This document shows positions 27,485 to 40,583 of a stretch of DNA of 64,000 bases, piece by piece; position 1 is the first letter of the stretch, and each line of letters starts with the position of its first letter. This DNA comes from Synechococcus elongatus PCC 11801 (lineage in GTDB: Bacteria > Cyanobacteriota > Cyanobacteriia > Synechococcales > Synechococcaceae). The stretch is taken from NCBI RefSeq assembly GCF_003846445.2, contig NZ_CP030139.2:2211223-2275222 (forward strand), read 5' to 3'. A program made the translations under genes and the position numbers. Below the pieces are notes generated by a model. The model did no database searches. It was given only the letters and a program-made list of their open reading frames with translations, and was not told the DNA's origin.

Positions 27485-27712
27485 TCAAGATGCTGGCGAA
27501 TCGGGAGACTTGAGCAAGTGTTCATGACTGGTTTGCAGCTTGTCCCACAGGCTTTTAATGCGGGCATAGGCTTGATCTTGGCTGAGTTTGCCATTGGATT
27601 GCAGCCCAACAATCAGTCCTACTTGCTCTGCGAATTCTTCTAAGTTGTTGTGGAAAGCTGCTGCTTGAGGAGTCCAAGGCTCACCGCGGTAGCGTTGACG
27701 TGGATAGAGCAT
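27485..27712 (-). CDS. DUF7219-like small protein
   Basis: 75 residues, soluble, mostly helical. The YPRQRYRGEP start and the GLQSNGKLSQDQAYARIKSL segment match a small family that is widespread in cyanobacteria (recalled as DUF7219). Function unknown. It starts 290 bp upstream of psb27 on the same strand. Confidence 0.75.
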   Translation of the reverse strand: MLYPRQRYRGEPWTPQAAAFHNNLEEFAEQVGLIVGLQSNGKLSQDQAYARIKSLWDKLQTSHEHLLKSPDSPAS

Positions 27713-27825
27713 AACCTTGGCCAGTTCGCTGGCAGACAGAAGAGATTTGCCTCAGTCTTAGCAAGAGACTGTTCGTGTCAATTGTGACGTAAACCACTTT
27801 TGTCCAGTCTCGACAGCCCAGTCGT

Positions 27826-28362
27826 CTAGCGAGAGGACCGCAACCACAAGGCCACACCACCCCCGCGACCCCGTGCAGCGATCGCAGCTGGTGTGACGGA
27901 GAAATAATGAAAAAATGGCAGCTTCGGACGGGGACGCTGCTGTAGGCGATCGCGCAGCGCAGCAGGAGCTGACCGTCTCAATCTTCCTTGGATCAGAAGG
28001 CGATCGCCCCAAGCGAGTTGCCATTGTTCGAAGTCAAACCAGAGCAGATTCCGTCCTGTTTCGAACTGGCAAGGCCCTTGAAAACAGAAACGCAGCGCAG
28101 CTAGGCAAACTTGATTGGTAATTTGACCACTTTCAGCTTCGGTCCAGCGATATTCCAAAGTCGCAGGCAGGAATGAGGGCCACCGCTGCAGACGCCCTGT
28201 TTTGTTGAGCACTGCTTGCAGTTGCCACACCCCTTCTAGTGCTTCAGCGGAGACTTGTGGTCGCTGCGATCGTGCCGATCGCTCTGCAGTTAACAGTTGC
28301 TCAGCCAAGACGGCTGCATCGGATTGGAGAAGGGCTTCCCAGTCAGGGGCGATCGCGGTCAT
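27826..28362 (-). CDS. Fibrillin/PAP-like hypothetical protein
   Basis: 178 residues from the ATG at 28362, which lies inside the end of the upstream protease gene (20-bp overlap); the longer frame adds residues translated from that gene. LEGVWQLQAVLNKTGRLQRW, the mid FCFQGPCQFETG and the WGDRLLIQGRLRR strand suggest a lipocalin-like fold of the plastid lipid-associated protein type. That assignment is tentative. Last gene of a five-gene overlapped set. Confidence 0.7.
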   Translation of the reverse strand: MTAIAPDWEALLQSDAAVLAEQLLTAERSARSQRPQVSAEALEGVWQLQAVLNKTGRLQRWPSFLPATLEYRWTEAESGQITNQVCLAALRFCFQGPCQFETGRNLLWFDFEQWQLAWGDRLLIQGRLRRSAPAALRDRLQQRPRPKLPFFHYFSVTPAAIAARGRGGGVALWLRSSR

Positions 28363-28924
28363 GGTCAAGTTTCCACCACAGGGCCGAGCCCCAGTTGATA
28401 CAGATGTGAGCCGTAATCGGCAGCAGTAGATTCCCTGTTTCCACAGCAGTCCAGCCCAAGACAAAGCCCACGCCCGTGGCCATCAGGGCATAGGGCCATT
28501 GGCTGCGCCCCCCGAGATGGAGGCTGCCAAACAGCAAGCTGCTGATCAGGACTCCTTGCCAGTTGAGACCGATCGCCGGCAGCGCCACGCCCCGAAACAG
28601 GAGTTCTTCACTCAGCCCCGGCAGCAAGCCAATCCAGAGTAGGTCTGCCCAAGTGAGGGGTTTGAGAACGATCGCGAGGTAGAAGTCACTGCTTTGACGA
28701 TAGCCGGGCCAGAGTTGATAGCAGAGCCGACTCAAGAGCAGCACCCCGATCGCCACACCCAACCCTGCGATCGCCAGTTCCGGTTGCCAGCGCCAGGGTA
28801 GCTGGGGAATCGCACCAACTCGCTGCCAGAGCTTGGCACCAATCAGTAATGCGATCGCCGTACAGGCAACAGCCAGCAAAATCTGCTGACGGCTCAACAC
28901 GTCTTCGGGGGCGGGGCTCGTCAT
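28343..28924 (-). CDS. CPBP-family intramembrane glutamic endopeptidase
   Basis: 193 residues with about six membrane helices. The three catalytic motifs are present: SEELLFRG (EExxxR), FGSLHLG (FxxxH) and HICIN (HxxxN). Related to Rce1/CAAX-type proteases. The start overlaps the DUF3326 stop by 4 nt (ATGA). Substrate unknown. Confidence 0.9.
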   Translation of the reverse strand: MTSPAPEDVLSRQQILLAVACTAIALLIGAKLWQRVGAIPQLPWRWQPELAIAGLGVAIGVLLLSRLCYQLWPGYRQSSDFYLAIVLKPLTWADLLWIGLLPGLSEELLFRGVALPAIGLNWQGVLISSLLFGSLHLGGRSQWPYALMATGVGFVLGWTAVETGNLLLPITAHICINWGSALWWKLDHDRDRP

Positions 28925-30000
28925 CCGCTCATGGCCTGCTGGACAGCATGGTTCAAGTATGACAAGCGGCGATCGCCCGGCGAGAGAGCCCCAGGATCAA
29001 GACCTGCTCGATAAGCTGCTAGCCAGCCTACTGCTTCCAAATGAGTCTGGACCCGCTGAACAGAAACTCCCAGATCTGCCGGTCGTAGGTCCAACGTAGA
29101 TTGATTCTCCGCTACGGCCAGAATCGGAATTCCCCGTGCTGCCCAGTGGAGAATGCCGGGACCACCGATCGCACTCTCAGGGGCAACGACGACATCCACA
29201 GACTCCGGTCGCAGAGCATCGGTGATTGTCTCGCTTGCCGAACAATAGCGGGGCGCCCGACTCAGCCCCGCCAAAACACAAGGCAGGAAGGTATGCCCCA
29301 ATTCTTCTGCTGCCGAGCGCGGTGAAATGCTGGTGTCTAGCGGTAAGGGCTGCAGCGCTGGTGCATGGGCGCAGGGCACTTGAAACTCTCGCACGATCAG
29401 ATGACTGATCACGGCTTCGGCCCCCGCCAGTGGATCGACGCCTTGGCCTTGACGATATTCCTGCAGGGCGATCGCCCCCGGATCATCGGGAAAACGGGCG
29501 ATGACAGCGATCGCCTCACACCCTGCTTTCAAGAGCTGCTCTGCCGCCCGCAGCAGACTATCGGGGCGATCGATTGTGCCCCAGGTTGATCCAGAGTCCG
29601 CCTGGCGCAGGGTCACGCCCAAAGGAGCATCCGTGATCACTGCTGCTGTCACCGCCAACCCCAGCGTGGCTTGGGCTGCTTCTGCGACCTGCTGGTGGCG
29701 AATCCGTAACTCTGGCTCGATTGCCGCATCGAGGAGTAGACCAATGCGGTTGCGATGGACAGGTTGCAGTTGCCAATCGCCCGCTGCAAAGCGATCGAGG
29801 GCATAGCCTTCCACGTAGGCGACGTTGGACAGCGGCCAGTAGAGACTCGCCCCATTCATCACATTGGGATGGGTGATCAAGCGATCGCTGACCGAGGCGA
29901 TCGCCCGCGCCAAGGGCAGGGCATCACCGGCATAGCCGCCTACCGCACAGCCAATGCCGGTCGGAACAATCAGGACAGTAGTTAGCGATCGCCCAAGCAT
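28921..30000 (-). CDS. DUF3326 domain protein
   Basis: 359 residues, soluble, spanning the whole DUF3326 family length. The VPTGIGCAVGGYAGDALPLA start and the HPNVMNGASLYWP segment are conserved in cyanobacterial and plant relatives. It may have a nucleotide- or cofactor-binding fold, but no reaction is known. The ATG lies 16 nt upstream of the stop of the preceding 59-residue frame, and its own stop overlaps the protease start. Confidence 0.85.
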   Translation of the reverse strand: MLGRSLTTVLIVPTGIGCAVGGYAGDALPLARAIASVSDRLITHPNVMNGASLYWPLSNVAYVEGYALDRFAAGDWQLQPVHRNRIGLLLDAAIEPELRIRHQQVAEAAQATLGLAVTAAVITDAPLGVTLRQADSGSTWGTIDRPDSLLRAAEQLLKAGCEAIAVIARFPDDPGAIALQEYRQGQGVDPLAGAEAVISHLIVREFQVPCAHAPALQPLPLDTSISPRSAAEELGHTFLPCVLAGLSRAPRYCSASETITDALRPESVDVVVAPESAIGGPGILHWAARGIPILAVAENQSTLDLRPADLGVSVQRVQTHLEAVGWLAAYRAGLDPGALSPGDRRLSYLNHAVQQAMSG

Positions 30001-30161
30001 GAGGTCACCACCGCTTCTACACGCACCATCGCTCCTTCCCGAGCCGCGATCGCCCAGCGCAATGGCTGGCCATGCTGACTCAGGGTTGTCTCAATTGCTG
30101 CAATCAACTGCTGCAAATCTGACTGCCAAGGCAAGAGCACACTCAAAAACTGCGTGGTCAT
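29982..30161 (-). CDS. 59-residue small protein between ferredoxin and DUF3326
   Basis: Complete frame from ATG at 30161 to TAA at 29982. Residues 1-20 read MTTQFLSVLLPWQSDLQQLI, followed by an amphipathic helix and a WAIAAREGAMVRVEAVV strand pair. The ATG shares a base with the ferredoxin stop (TGATG), and the frame overlaps the DUF3326 start by 19 nt, so translation is probably coupled on both sides. I recall similar short proteins beside DUF3326 genes in other cyanobacteria. Function unknown. Confidence 0.68.
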   Translation of the reverse strand: MTTQFLSVLLPWQSDLQQLIAAIETTLSQHGQPLRWAIAAREGAMVRVEAVVTSCLGDR

Positions 30162-30478
30162 CAGCGCGGCTGGCCGAATTGCAGGTCGTAAAGCGCGTCT
30201 TCTTGGTGGGTTTCAATTTTCAGATCAGAGCGGGGATATGCCACACAGAGCAGCGTGAACCCTTGCTTAGCCGGTTCCGGCCCAACACCCATGGCATCTG
30301 GCTGCTCGATTTCACCACTGAGCACTCGACCAGCGCAGGTAGTACAAACGCCGGACAGGCAGGAGGAAGGCAGCTCAATTCCTGCCGCCTGAGCCGATTC
30401 CAGAATCGTCTGTTCAGAGTCGGCACTAAAGGTTTGGGACTGACCCTGATAAATGACTTCAACTTGGTAAGTAGCCAT
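30161..30478 (-). CDS. Plant-type [2Fe-2S] ferredoxin
   Basis: 105 residues. Cysteines 40, 45, 48 and 78 form the CxxxxCxxC...C pattern of plant-type ferredoxins (CLSGVCTTC). The sequence around the cluster differs from the main photosynthetic PetF (usually CRAGACSTC), and the C-terminal tail is longer, so this is probably a minor ferredoxin with a specific partner. It is the first gene of the set ferredoxin, 59-residue protein, DUF3326, CPBP protease, fibrillin-like. Confidence 0.92.
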   Translation of the reverse strand: MATYQVEVIYQGQSQTFSADSEQTILESAQAAGIELPSSCLSGVCTTCAGRVLSGEIEQPDAMGVGPEPAKQGFTLLCVAYPRSDLKIETHQEDALYDLQFGQPR

Positions 30479-30529
30479 GGCGCTTCAGAAAAAAGGATGC
30501 GATCGCAACAAGATCTAGTCTGCCGGTTC

Positions 30530-30567
30530 AGCAACAAGAAACCGCGCCCGAATTCACTCAAGCGCGG
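30530..30567 (-). terminator. atp operon terminator
   Basis: On the minus strand a CCGCGC/GCGCGG stem (plus-strand 30542-30547 and 30562-30567) lies 20 nt after the gamma-subunit stop and is followed by a T-rich run. It would end the atp transcript before the ferredoxin operon. Confidence 0.6.
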
Positions 30568-30586
30568 CCTCAATCTCGGCAAAACC

Positions 30587-31537
30587 CTAGCCGTTTAGAG
30601 CTTCGGCTCCAGCCACAACTTCCAGCAGTTCCTGGGTAATAGCAGCCTGACGGGCTTTGTTGTAGACGAGTGTCAGCTGACCCACCAAGGCGTTGGCGTT
30701 GTCGCTGGCGCTGTTCATGGCCGTCATCCGTGCCGCCAACTCGCTGGCAGCCGCTTCCTGCAGGGCCCGCAACAGCTGATTGCTCAGGTAGAGCGGCAGC
30801 AATGCACTGAGGATTTGAACAGGATCTTGCTCGAAGATCATGTCGCGGGGTAGCGGTGCTACTTCCGAGGTCAGTTTTTCCCGCTCGACGGTGAAGCTAC
30901 CACCACGGGTGGTGAGGCGGAAGATTTCATCGTCGCTGCTGGCCAAACCTTGGGGATCTAAGGGCAAGAGCGTTTGAACGACAGGATTGGAAGCGACCAA
31001 GGAAAGGAACTTGGTGTAGACCAATTCCACCCGATCGACCGTGCCCGACAGGAACAGCGACAGCAGTTCATCGGCAATGTCGTTGGCTTCCTTGGCGGTC
31101 GGGATTTGTTCCAAACCGCTGTAGGTGGCTTCGATCGGTTGGTCGCGGCGTTGGAAGTACTGAGATGCTTTACGACCGACGATCACAAAGCGGTAGTCCA
31201 GACCTTGGGCAGCCAGTTCACGCGACCGTTGCTCTGCCCGACGAATGACGCTGGCGTTGTAGCCACCGCAGAGACCGCGATCGCCCGACACAACTAGCAG
31301 CGCGACAGTTTTGACTTCACGACGCTGTAGCAGAGGCAGGTCAGCATTTTCAAATTGCAGTCGCTGTTGCAGACCGGCCAGCACTTGAGCGAGGCGATCG
31401 GCAAAAGGACGGGTACTGAGAACCTGTTCTTGAGCCCGGCGCACCTTGGCGGCTGCCACCAGACGCATGGCTTCGGTAATTTTTCGGGTGTTGCGAACCG
31501 ACTTGATGCGATCGCGAATCGCCTTGAGGTTTGCCAT
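30587..31537 (-). CDS. atpG: ATP synthase gamma subunit
   Basis: 316 residues from the ATG at 31537, which has a GGAGAAG ribosome-binding site; the frame's earlier ATG at 31549 lies inside that site. Called atpC in the cyanobacterial scheme. N- and C-terminal helices ([31 protein letters not shown]) form the rotor coiled coil. A cyanobacterial insertion near residues 195-230 lacks the two redox cysteines of plant chloroplasts. Confidence 0.97.
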   Translation of the reverse strand: MANLKAIRDRIKSVRNTRKITEAMRLVAAAKVRRAQEQVLSTRPFADRLAQVLAGLQQRLQFENADLPLLQRREVKTVALLVVSGDRGLCGGYNASVIRRAEQRSRELAAQGLDYRFVIVGRKASQYFQRRDQPIEATYSGLEQIPTAKEANDIADELLSLFLSGTVDRVELVYTKFLSLVASNPVVQTLLPLDPQGLASSDDEIFRLTTRGGSFTVEREKLTSEVAPLPRDMIFEQDPVQILSALLPLYLSNQLLRALQEAAASELAARMTAMNSASDNANALVGQLTLVYNKARQAAITQELLEVVAGAEALNG

Positions 31538-31599
31538 GAGCTTCTCCAAAAAGCGGCGCTGCCCAGCAAATCAGGCAGCGCCAACCAGTGTGTGAACGA

Positions 31600-33706
<2,107 letters not shown>

Positions 33707-33715
33707 CACAAAGTC

Positions 33716-34231
33716 CTAGAGCGTAGCCAAGCTGCGATCGATCAGGCGCTGTTGAGCAGCCTCGTCCAACTGCTGAGACAGTTGTGTCTCAACTCGGCTC
33801 AAGGCTTGGGCAACCGCATAGCGACGCAGTTCATCCAAGACGCGCTGTTGCTCGGTGCTGACGTCTTGAGCAGCGGTCGCTTTCAAACGCTCAACATCGA
33901 CAGCCGCTTTGTCCAAAATCTCTTGGCGCACCGCTGCAGCTCGGGTTTTAGCCTCAGCAAGCAGACGAGCAGCTTCGGATTCAGCTTCTTTCAGCTGTTT
34001 CTGAGCTTCACTCAGCGCTTGGGCAGAAGACGCCAGCTTTTCTTCAACCTCACGGATTTCTGCTTCGATCGCAGCGCGACGGTTGCTGAGCAAATTGCCG
34101 AGGAAACCCCGACCTGCATAGACCAAGAGACCAATGATGATCGCAAGGTTAATCAGGTTCGTTTCAAAGAGATCGAGATTGAGACCGAACCCAGAGGTCT
34201 CAGCATGCGCGAGCAAAATCCAAGAGGACAT
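33716..34231 (-). CDS. atpF: ATP synthase b subunit
   Basis: 171 residues from the ATG at 34231 (MSSWILLAHAETSGFG); the frame's earlier start at 34252 is a TTG. One membrane helix (about 27-47) is followed by a long charged coiled coil that forms the peripheral stalk together with b'. Confidence 0.94.
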   Translation of the reverse strand: MSSWILLAHAETSGFGLNLDLFETNLINLAIIIGLLVYAGRGFLGNLLSNRRAAIEAEIREVEEKLASSAQALSEAQKQLKEAESEAARLLAEAKTRAAAVRQEILDKAAVDVERLKATAAQDVSTEQQRVLDELRRYAVAQALSRVETQLSQQLDEAAQQRLIDRSLATL

Positions 34232-34274
34232 ACTATCCACTACCCAAAACAATGCCGAACTCGGACAGAAAGTC

Positions 34275-34751
34275 CTAGGCTCGGGCCAAGAGCTTATCGA
34301 GAATTTGGTGGCTCAGGGCGTCAACCTGCTGATCGAGCGCTTGCAGGGCAACCGCTTTCTGCTGGTCAATTTCCTGTTGTGCCTGCTCACGCTGGGCTTG
34401 AGCTTCACGCTGAGCTTCAGCCAATTGCTGTGCAGCAATCCGGCTCGCCTCAGCTTGGGCCTCAGCAATCAAAGCCTGAGACTGCTTCCGAGTGGCAGCA
34501 AGCTCCTGCTCATACTGTGCCGTCAAGGCTTTGACTTCTGCCAAACGAGCCTTGGCGTCTTGACGACCGCCGCGAACAAACTGATCGCGATCGTCTAAGA
34601 CTTTGCCAAAAGGTTTGTAGAAAACAGCATTGAGTAAGAAGACCAGGACCAAGATTTGCACTGCCATCAAAGGCAGCGTGGCATCGAGGTCAAATAGGCC
34701 CCCTTCAGCTTCTTGAACGGCCTCAGCCGCAAGAATCATCCAAGCGTTCAT
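34275..34751 (-). CDS. atpF2: ATP synthase b' subunit
   Basis: 158 residues, second peripheral-stalk subunit found in photosynthetic bacteria and plastids (atpG in the cyanobacterial scheme). N-terminal membrane helix ([20 protein letters not shown]), then an alanine- and glutamine-rich coiled coil. Positioned between the c and b genes as usual. Confidence 0.94.
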   Translation of the reverse strand: MNAWMILAAEAVQEAEGGLFDLDATLPLMAVQILVLVFLLNAVFYKPFGKVLDDRDQFVRGGRQDAKARLAEVKALTAQYEQELAATRKQSQALIAEAQAEASRIAAQQLAEAQREAQAQREQAQQEIDQQKAVALQALDQQVDALSHQILDKLLARA

Positions 34752-34894
34752 GAGTACGGGCTCCGCCGGAAGGTCGGAGAACAGCGGTTAAAACTGCCCA
34801 ACAACCATCAGTTCCACAGGAAGGATCCGCAAGGCAATTGGGCGCAGAAGAGAGGGCGGCTCAACCCGTGAGACCGCCCCGAAAATTGCTGAGC

Positions 34895-35233
<339 letters not shown>

Positions 35234-35282
35234 TCAAGCAGACTCAGGGATTAACCGCGAAATAGGCAGCGATCGCACTGCA

Positions 35283-36068
35283 CTACTCTGCGTGTTCCTC
35301 ACCATGCTCTTCGACGGCTTCGCCGATGTATGACGCAGCCAAAGTTGCAAAGATCAACGCTTGAATCGCACTGGTAAACAAGCCCAGAATCATTGCTGGC
35401 AGCGGCACGAAGAGAGGCACCAACAGCACGAGAACCGCCACAACCAACTCGTCTGCCAAGATGTTTCCAAACAGACGGAAGCTGAGGGACAAGGGCTTGG
35501 TGAAGTCCTCCAAGATTTTGAAGGGCAGCATCACCGGCGTGGGATGGACATAGTTGCCAAAGTATCCCAGCCCTTTGCGGCTGAAACCGGCGTAGAAATA
35601 CGCCAGTGAGGTTAATAGCGCGAGCGCTACGGTGGTGTTGATGTCACTGGTTGGGGCAGCCAATTCACCCGAAGGGAGCTTGATCAGCTTCCAGGGGATC
35701 AGGGCGCCGGACCAGTTGGACAGGAAGATAAACAGGAACAGGGTACCAATAAACGGAACCCAAGGACGATATTCCTTTTCGCCGATCTGGGTGCGGGCTA
35801 GGTTACGGATGAAGTCCAGAACGTACTCCATGAAGTTCTGGAGGCCGCTGGGAATGCGCTGAAGATTGCGATTCGCCAGAAGGGACAACACCACCAAGGC
35901 CGCGATCACGAACCAAGAGGTCAAAAAGACCTGGCCGTGAAGCCGATAGTTGCCGATCTGCCAGTAAAAGTGCTGGCCGACCTCGAGCTCGGCGAGAGGC
36001 AAAACTGACGAGAGTTCGAGTAGAGTCGGCATGGACATGAGGTCGGAAGGAAGGGATGCGGAGCCCAT
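35283..36068 (-). CDS. atpB: ATP synthase a subunit
   Basis: 261 residues with about five or six membrane helices. The essential arginine lies in [15 protein letters not shown]. ATGs at residues 11 and 13 are alternative starts, and no strong ribosome-binding site decides between them. Called atpI in the cyanobacterial scheme. Provides the proton half-channels of Fo. Confidence 0.96.
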   Translation of the reverse strand: MGSASLPSDLMSMPTLLELSSVLPLAELEVGQHFYWQIGNYRLHGQVFLTSWFVIAALVVLSLLANRNLQRIPSGLQNFMEYVLDFIRNLARTQIGEKEYRPWVPFIGTLFLFIFLSNWSGALIPWKLIKLPSGELAAPTSDINTTVALALLTSLAYFYAGFSRKGLGYFGNYVHPTPVMLPFKILEDFTKPLSLSFRLFGNILADELVVAVLVLLVPLFVPLPAMILGLFTSAIQALIFATLAASYIGEAVEEHGEEHAE

Positions 36069-36093
36069 TTACATCCGCGATCGCGACTGCACT

Positions 36094-36600
36094 TCAACTG
36101 TTTTCAGCAGCTGGGAATACAGTGCGCAGGGTGTACCAGATCAGGGCCGCTTTATAAGTCAAAAAACCTAAAAAGACAGGCATCAGTTCCAGATAATGCC
36201 ATCGTGCTGCTACAACAATGAGCACCACAAATAGCGCTAGACGTGACTTCCCAAACTGGCGACGGCGCTCACCAATCCGCTCAACCGCTTTCCCAAGCAT
36301 CCGGAGGTAAAGAAGCCCACCCATCGCTCCCAGCAAGTAGCTAGCAGCAGTGTTAAGGCTATAAGCCCACCAGACCGCCCCGAAAATAACGACTGTGCAA
36401 ATTAACGTGATCTGCAACAGTTGACGCTGCAGCGCGTAGTACTCTGCCATCGAATCCGACTGAGGTTCAGTGGCCGTTTCTGTTTTGGGTTCGGCTGCGG
36501 CAGAAGCAATCGCCTCGATCGCAGGGTCCTGGACAGAACTTTCAGAGGAACTCACAGGTCGGACAGAACCGAGCGGTTCTGTTGGCAAAATATGGCGCAA
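36094..36600 (-). CDS. atp1: ATP synthase subunit I (atp1)
   Basis: First gene of the atp cluster. The 168-codon frame opens with TTG; the first ATG is codon 51 (36450), giving about 118 residues, closer to the usual length of this family. Four hydrophobic helices in the C-terminal part. AtpI/Atp1 helps insert the c-ring; it is not part of the finished enzyme. The acidic N-terminal extension may be untranslated. Confidence 0.82.
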   Translation of the reverse strand: MRHILPTEPLGSVRPVSSSESSVQDPAIEAIASAAAEPKTETATEPQSDSMAEYYALQRQLLQITLICTVVIFGAVWWAYSLNTAASYLLGAMGGLLYLRMLGKAVERIGERRRQFGKSRLALFVVLIVVAARWHYLELMPVFLGFLTYKAALIWYTLRTVFPAAENS

Positions 36601-36640
36601 GCCAGGGGTAATCCTATCACGCAGCGTTGCACTGTCTTAC

Positions 36641-37837
36641 TTACGTTTGTGCGGGCACCAGCAAGACTAGTTGTTGCTCAACCAAGAGCCGTACATCTGC
36701 CAGGCTGAGGCTGCTGGTTTGTAAGAGGGTCGCGACAGTCGGAGCTGATTCCAGTGGCTGATCACACTGTTCTAGGAAGACATATTCCGCTTCGCTAAGC
36801 GTGCGCGGTCGATAGTCCGGATCGAAGATGTCGCGACTGGGCCAGCCGTAGAGACATTCGTTACGAACCGGTTTCGCCTGTAGGAGCTGGTCGTCGTTCG
36901 ACCAATCCCAGCGTGGTAGGGGCGATCGCCCGAGGAAAAATTCGAAGTGGGTGATTTCGGGGTCGAGCAATTCAATCAGCCGGTAGCGCTGCCATTCCGA
37001 GAGTGACTGGAAGCGATCGCGCAGCGTTTCTGAGGTGCCGAACAGCCGATCGGGACTCCAGCGATCGCGATCGGAAAAGCCGAGAAAGGTAAGGCCACTG
37101 CCTTCAATCCAGCGACGCAGCGTCAGCGTGTTGTAGTCAATCTCCTGGGGATGGACATACATATCCGCGAAGCATTCGTCACGCTGGTTTTCCAGTGCCC
37201 AGCGCTCTTCTTCCCGTCGTCGCAACCGATTGTTCGCCGGCAGTTGACTGAAGATTTCCCGCCCGATCGCCACGCCATCGCGGTAGTCCCCCCGACGATC
37301 GCCCTGCACAAGTGCGATCGCCTCCTGCATCTGCCGAATCTCAGCACGTCCAATCTCGGCATAGACAAAGATATGGAGGATTCCACCCGGCGCGAGTTTG
37401 CTCGCCAAAGCGGCCAACCCGCGATCGGGGTCTTCAAGGTGATGTAAAACCCCCACGCAGTTGATGTGATCAAATTCGCCCGGCAATTGATCAACGTCGT
37501 AAATACTGAGCTGCTGGAAGTGAATGCGATCAGCCACGCCCGATCGGCGGCAGCGCTCCTGCGCCACGGCCAAAGTTCCAGCACTGATGTCGATCGCTGT
37601 AATTTCTGCGCTGGGATTGAGGTGCGCCAGATAGTCGGTGCTGACACCGGTGCCACAGCCCGCATCTAGGATGCGGGGTCGTCCCAGCTTGGGTGCTTGT
37701 CTCGTGCAAAAGGCGTAGGCTGAAGGGTAGTGCCAGCGCCAGTTGTAGCCCGGTGGTGGTCCGTCCTGCATCGGTTCAGGCGGAAACGGATAGGCGTCGT
37801 AGAGCGCTGAAACGGCTTGGGTGACGGAGTCGGGCAT
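36641..37837 (-). CDS. SAM-dependent methyltransferase with C-terminal extension
   Basis: 398 residues. The first 55 residues are a proline-rich lead (AYPFPPEPMQDGPPPGYNW). The class I methyltransferase domain (about 50-230) has LDAGCGTG (about 57-64), VGVLHHLEDP and a motif-III-like LAPGGILHIFVYAE. A roughly 170-residue C-terminal region of unknown fold follows. It ends 40 bp upstream of the atp1 frame on the same strand, so it may share a transcript with the atp genes. Substrate unknown. Confidence 0.87.
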   Translation of the reverse strand: MPDSVTQAVSALYDAYPFPPEPMQDGPPPGYNWRWHYPSAYAFCTRQAPKLGRPRILDAGCGTGVSTDYLAHLNPSAEITAIDISAGTLAVAQERCRRSGVADRIHFQQLSIYDVDQLPGEFDHINCVGVLHHLEDPDRGLAALASKLAPGGILHIFVYAEIGRAEIRQMQEAIALVQGDRRGDYRDGVAIGREIFSQLPANNRLRRREEERWALENQRDECFADMYVHPQEIDYNTLTLRRWIEGSGLTFLGFSDRDRWSPDRLFGTSETLRDRFQSLSEWQRYRLIELLDPEITHFEFFLGRSPLPRWDWSNDDQLLQAKPVRNECLYGWPSRDIFDPDYRPRTLSEAEYVFLEQCDQPLESAPTVATLLQTSSLSLADVRLLVEQQLVLLVPAQT

Positions 37838-37933
37838 GGTGGCAAAAAACTGAGAAAAGCGATCGCCCCAGTCGGGTCGAATCCATCAGCTTCATCGCCT
37901 GTCAGCTCGCGTCTCGACAAGGCTGACGACACA

Positions 37934-37966
37934 TTTGTTAACAAAAAAGGGGTGCCGCCACGGCAC
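37934..37966 (+). promoter_or_regulatory. Palindromes upstream of apcE
   Basis: In the 263-bp gap before apcE, a perfect 12-bp palindrome TTTGTTAACAAA (37934-37945) and an inverted repeat GTGCCG-CCA-CGGCAC (37952-37966) lie just before a possible -10 element, TAATCT (37971-37976). They may be operator sites for a photosynthesis regulator; neither matches a motif I can name with confidence. Confidence 0.35.
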
Positions 37967-38085
37967 GCTCTAATCTAAAACAAACCCTTCTCAATCCCGG
38001 TTTAATCTCGTCGGGTCGGGGCGTTTTTGGAGCAATCCATCGCCATTCGCATCGCTCGACGGGTTCATCCTTCATAAGAACCTAG

Positions 38086-40218
<2,133 letters not shown>

Positions 40219-40241
40219 GCGATCGCCTCTCCTCAGATTTC

Positions 40242-40284
40242 AGCTGTGAGCGTTTAGGCAAAACCTAGACGCTCACAGCTTTTT
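40242..40284 (+). terminator. apcE terminator
   Basis: AGCTGTGAGCGT (40242-40253) and ACGCTCACAGCT (40269-40280) form a 12-bp perfect stem, extended by partial pairing in the loop, followed by TTTT. It is 23 nt after the apcE stop, so apcE is probably transcribed apart from apcABC. Confidence 0.85.
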
Positions 40285-40312
40285 GGGCATTTAAAGAAAA
40301 CTGAATTCCTTT

Positions 40313-40330
40313 ATTACAAACTGTTACGTC
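40313..40330 (+). promoter_or_regulatory. HLR1-like direct repeat (possible RpaB site) upstream of apcA
   Basis: ATTACAAACTGTTACGTC contains TTACA and TTACG ten bases apart, close to the HLR1 consensus (two G/T-TTACA-A/T-A/T units separated by two bases) bound by the response regulator RpaB. It lies in the apcE-apcA gap, about 260 bp before the apcA start. Match seen in sequence; binding is inference. Confidence 0.45.
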
Positions 40331-40433
40331 GATTTCTGTAGGGTTTCAGCAATGGCGCAAAATGATTCCGAAAGGTAATTCGGACGCTGTTGCCGGCTAC
40401 CTACGCTCGCCCCCGAGAGGTGTCTCTCCTCCC

Positions 40434-40497
40434 GGTCAGGCTTCAGGAATTCTGACCGCCTCGGGTTCACGATCGCCTTGACGGTCCGAACGTGAAC
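40434..40497 (+). promoter_or_regulatory. Structured leader upstream of apcA
   Basis: Two inverted repeats in the GC-rich region before apcA: GGTCAG/CTGACC (40434-40439 and 40452-40457) and GTTCACG/CGTGAAC (40465-40471 and 40491-40497). They probably fold in a long apcABC 5' untranslated region. A GGAGG ribosome-binding site lies just before the ATG at 40584. Confidence 0.45.
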
Positions 40498-40583
40498 GGT
40501 TTGCCTGACTTCACGGTTTCCTCATTGAGGGCCAGGGTCGGTGGAGGCCAGTCTGGTTTCAAAATGCTTGGAGGAATCCATTA

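Noticed and set aside
37871-37885. Sequence GGGTCGAATCC resembling a tRNA T-arm
   Set aside because: No acceptor stem, anticodon arm or CCA-side pairing around it.
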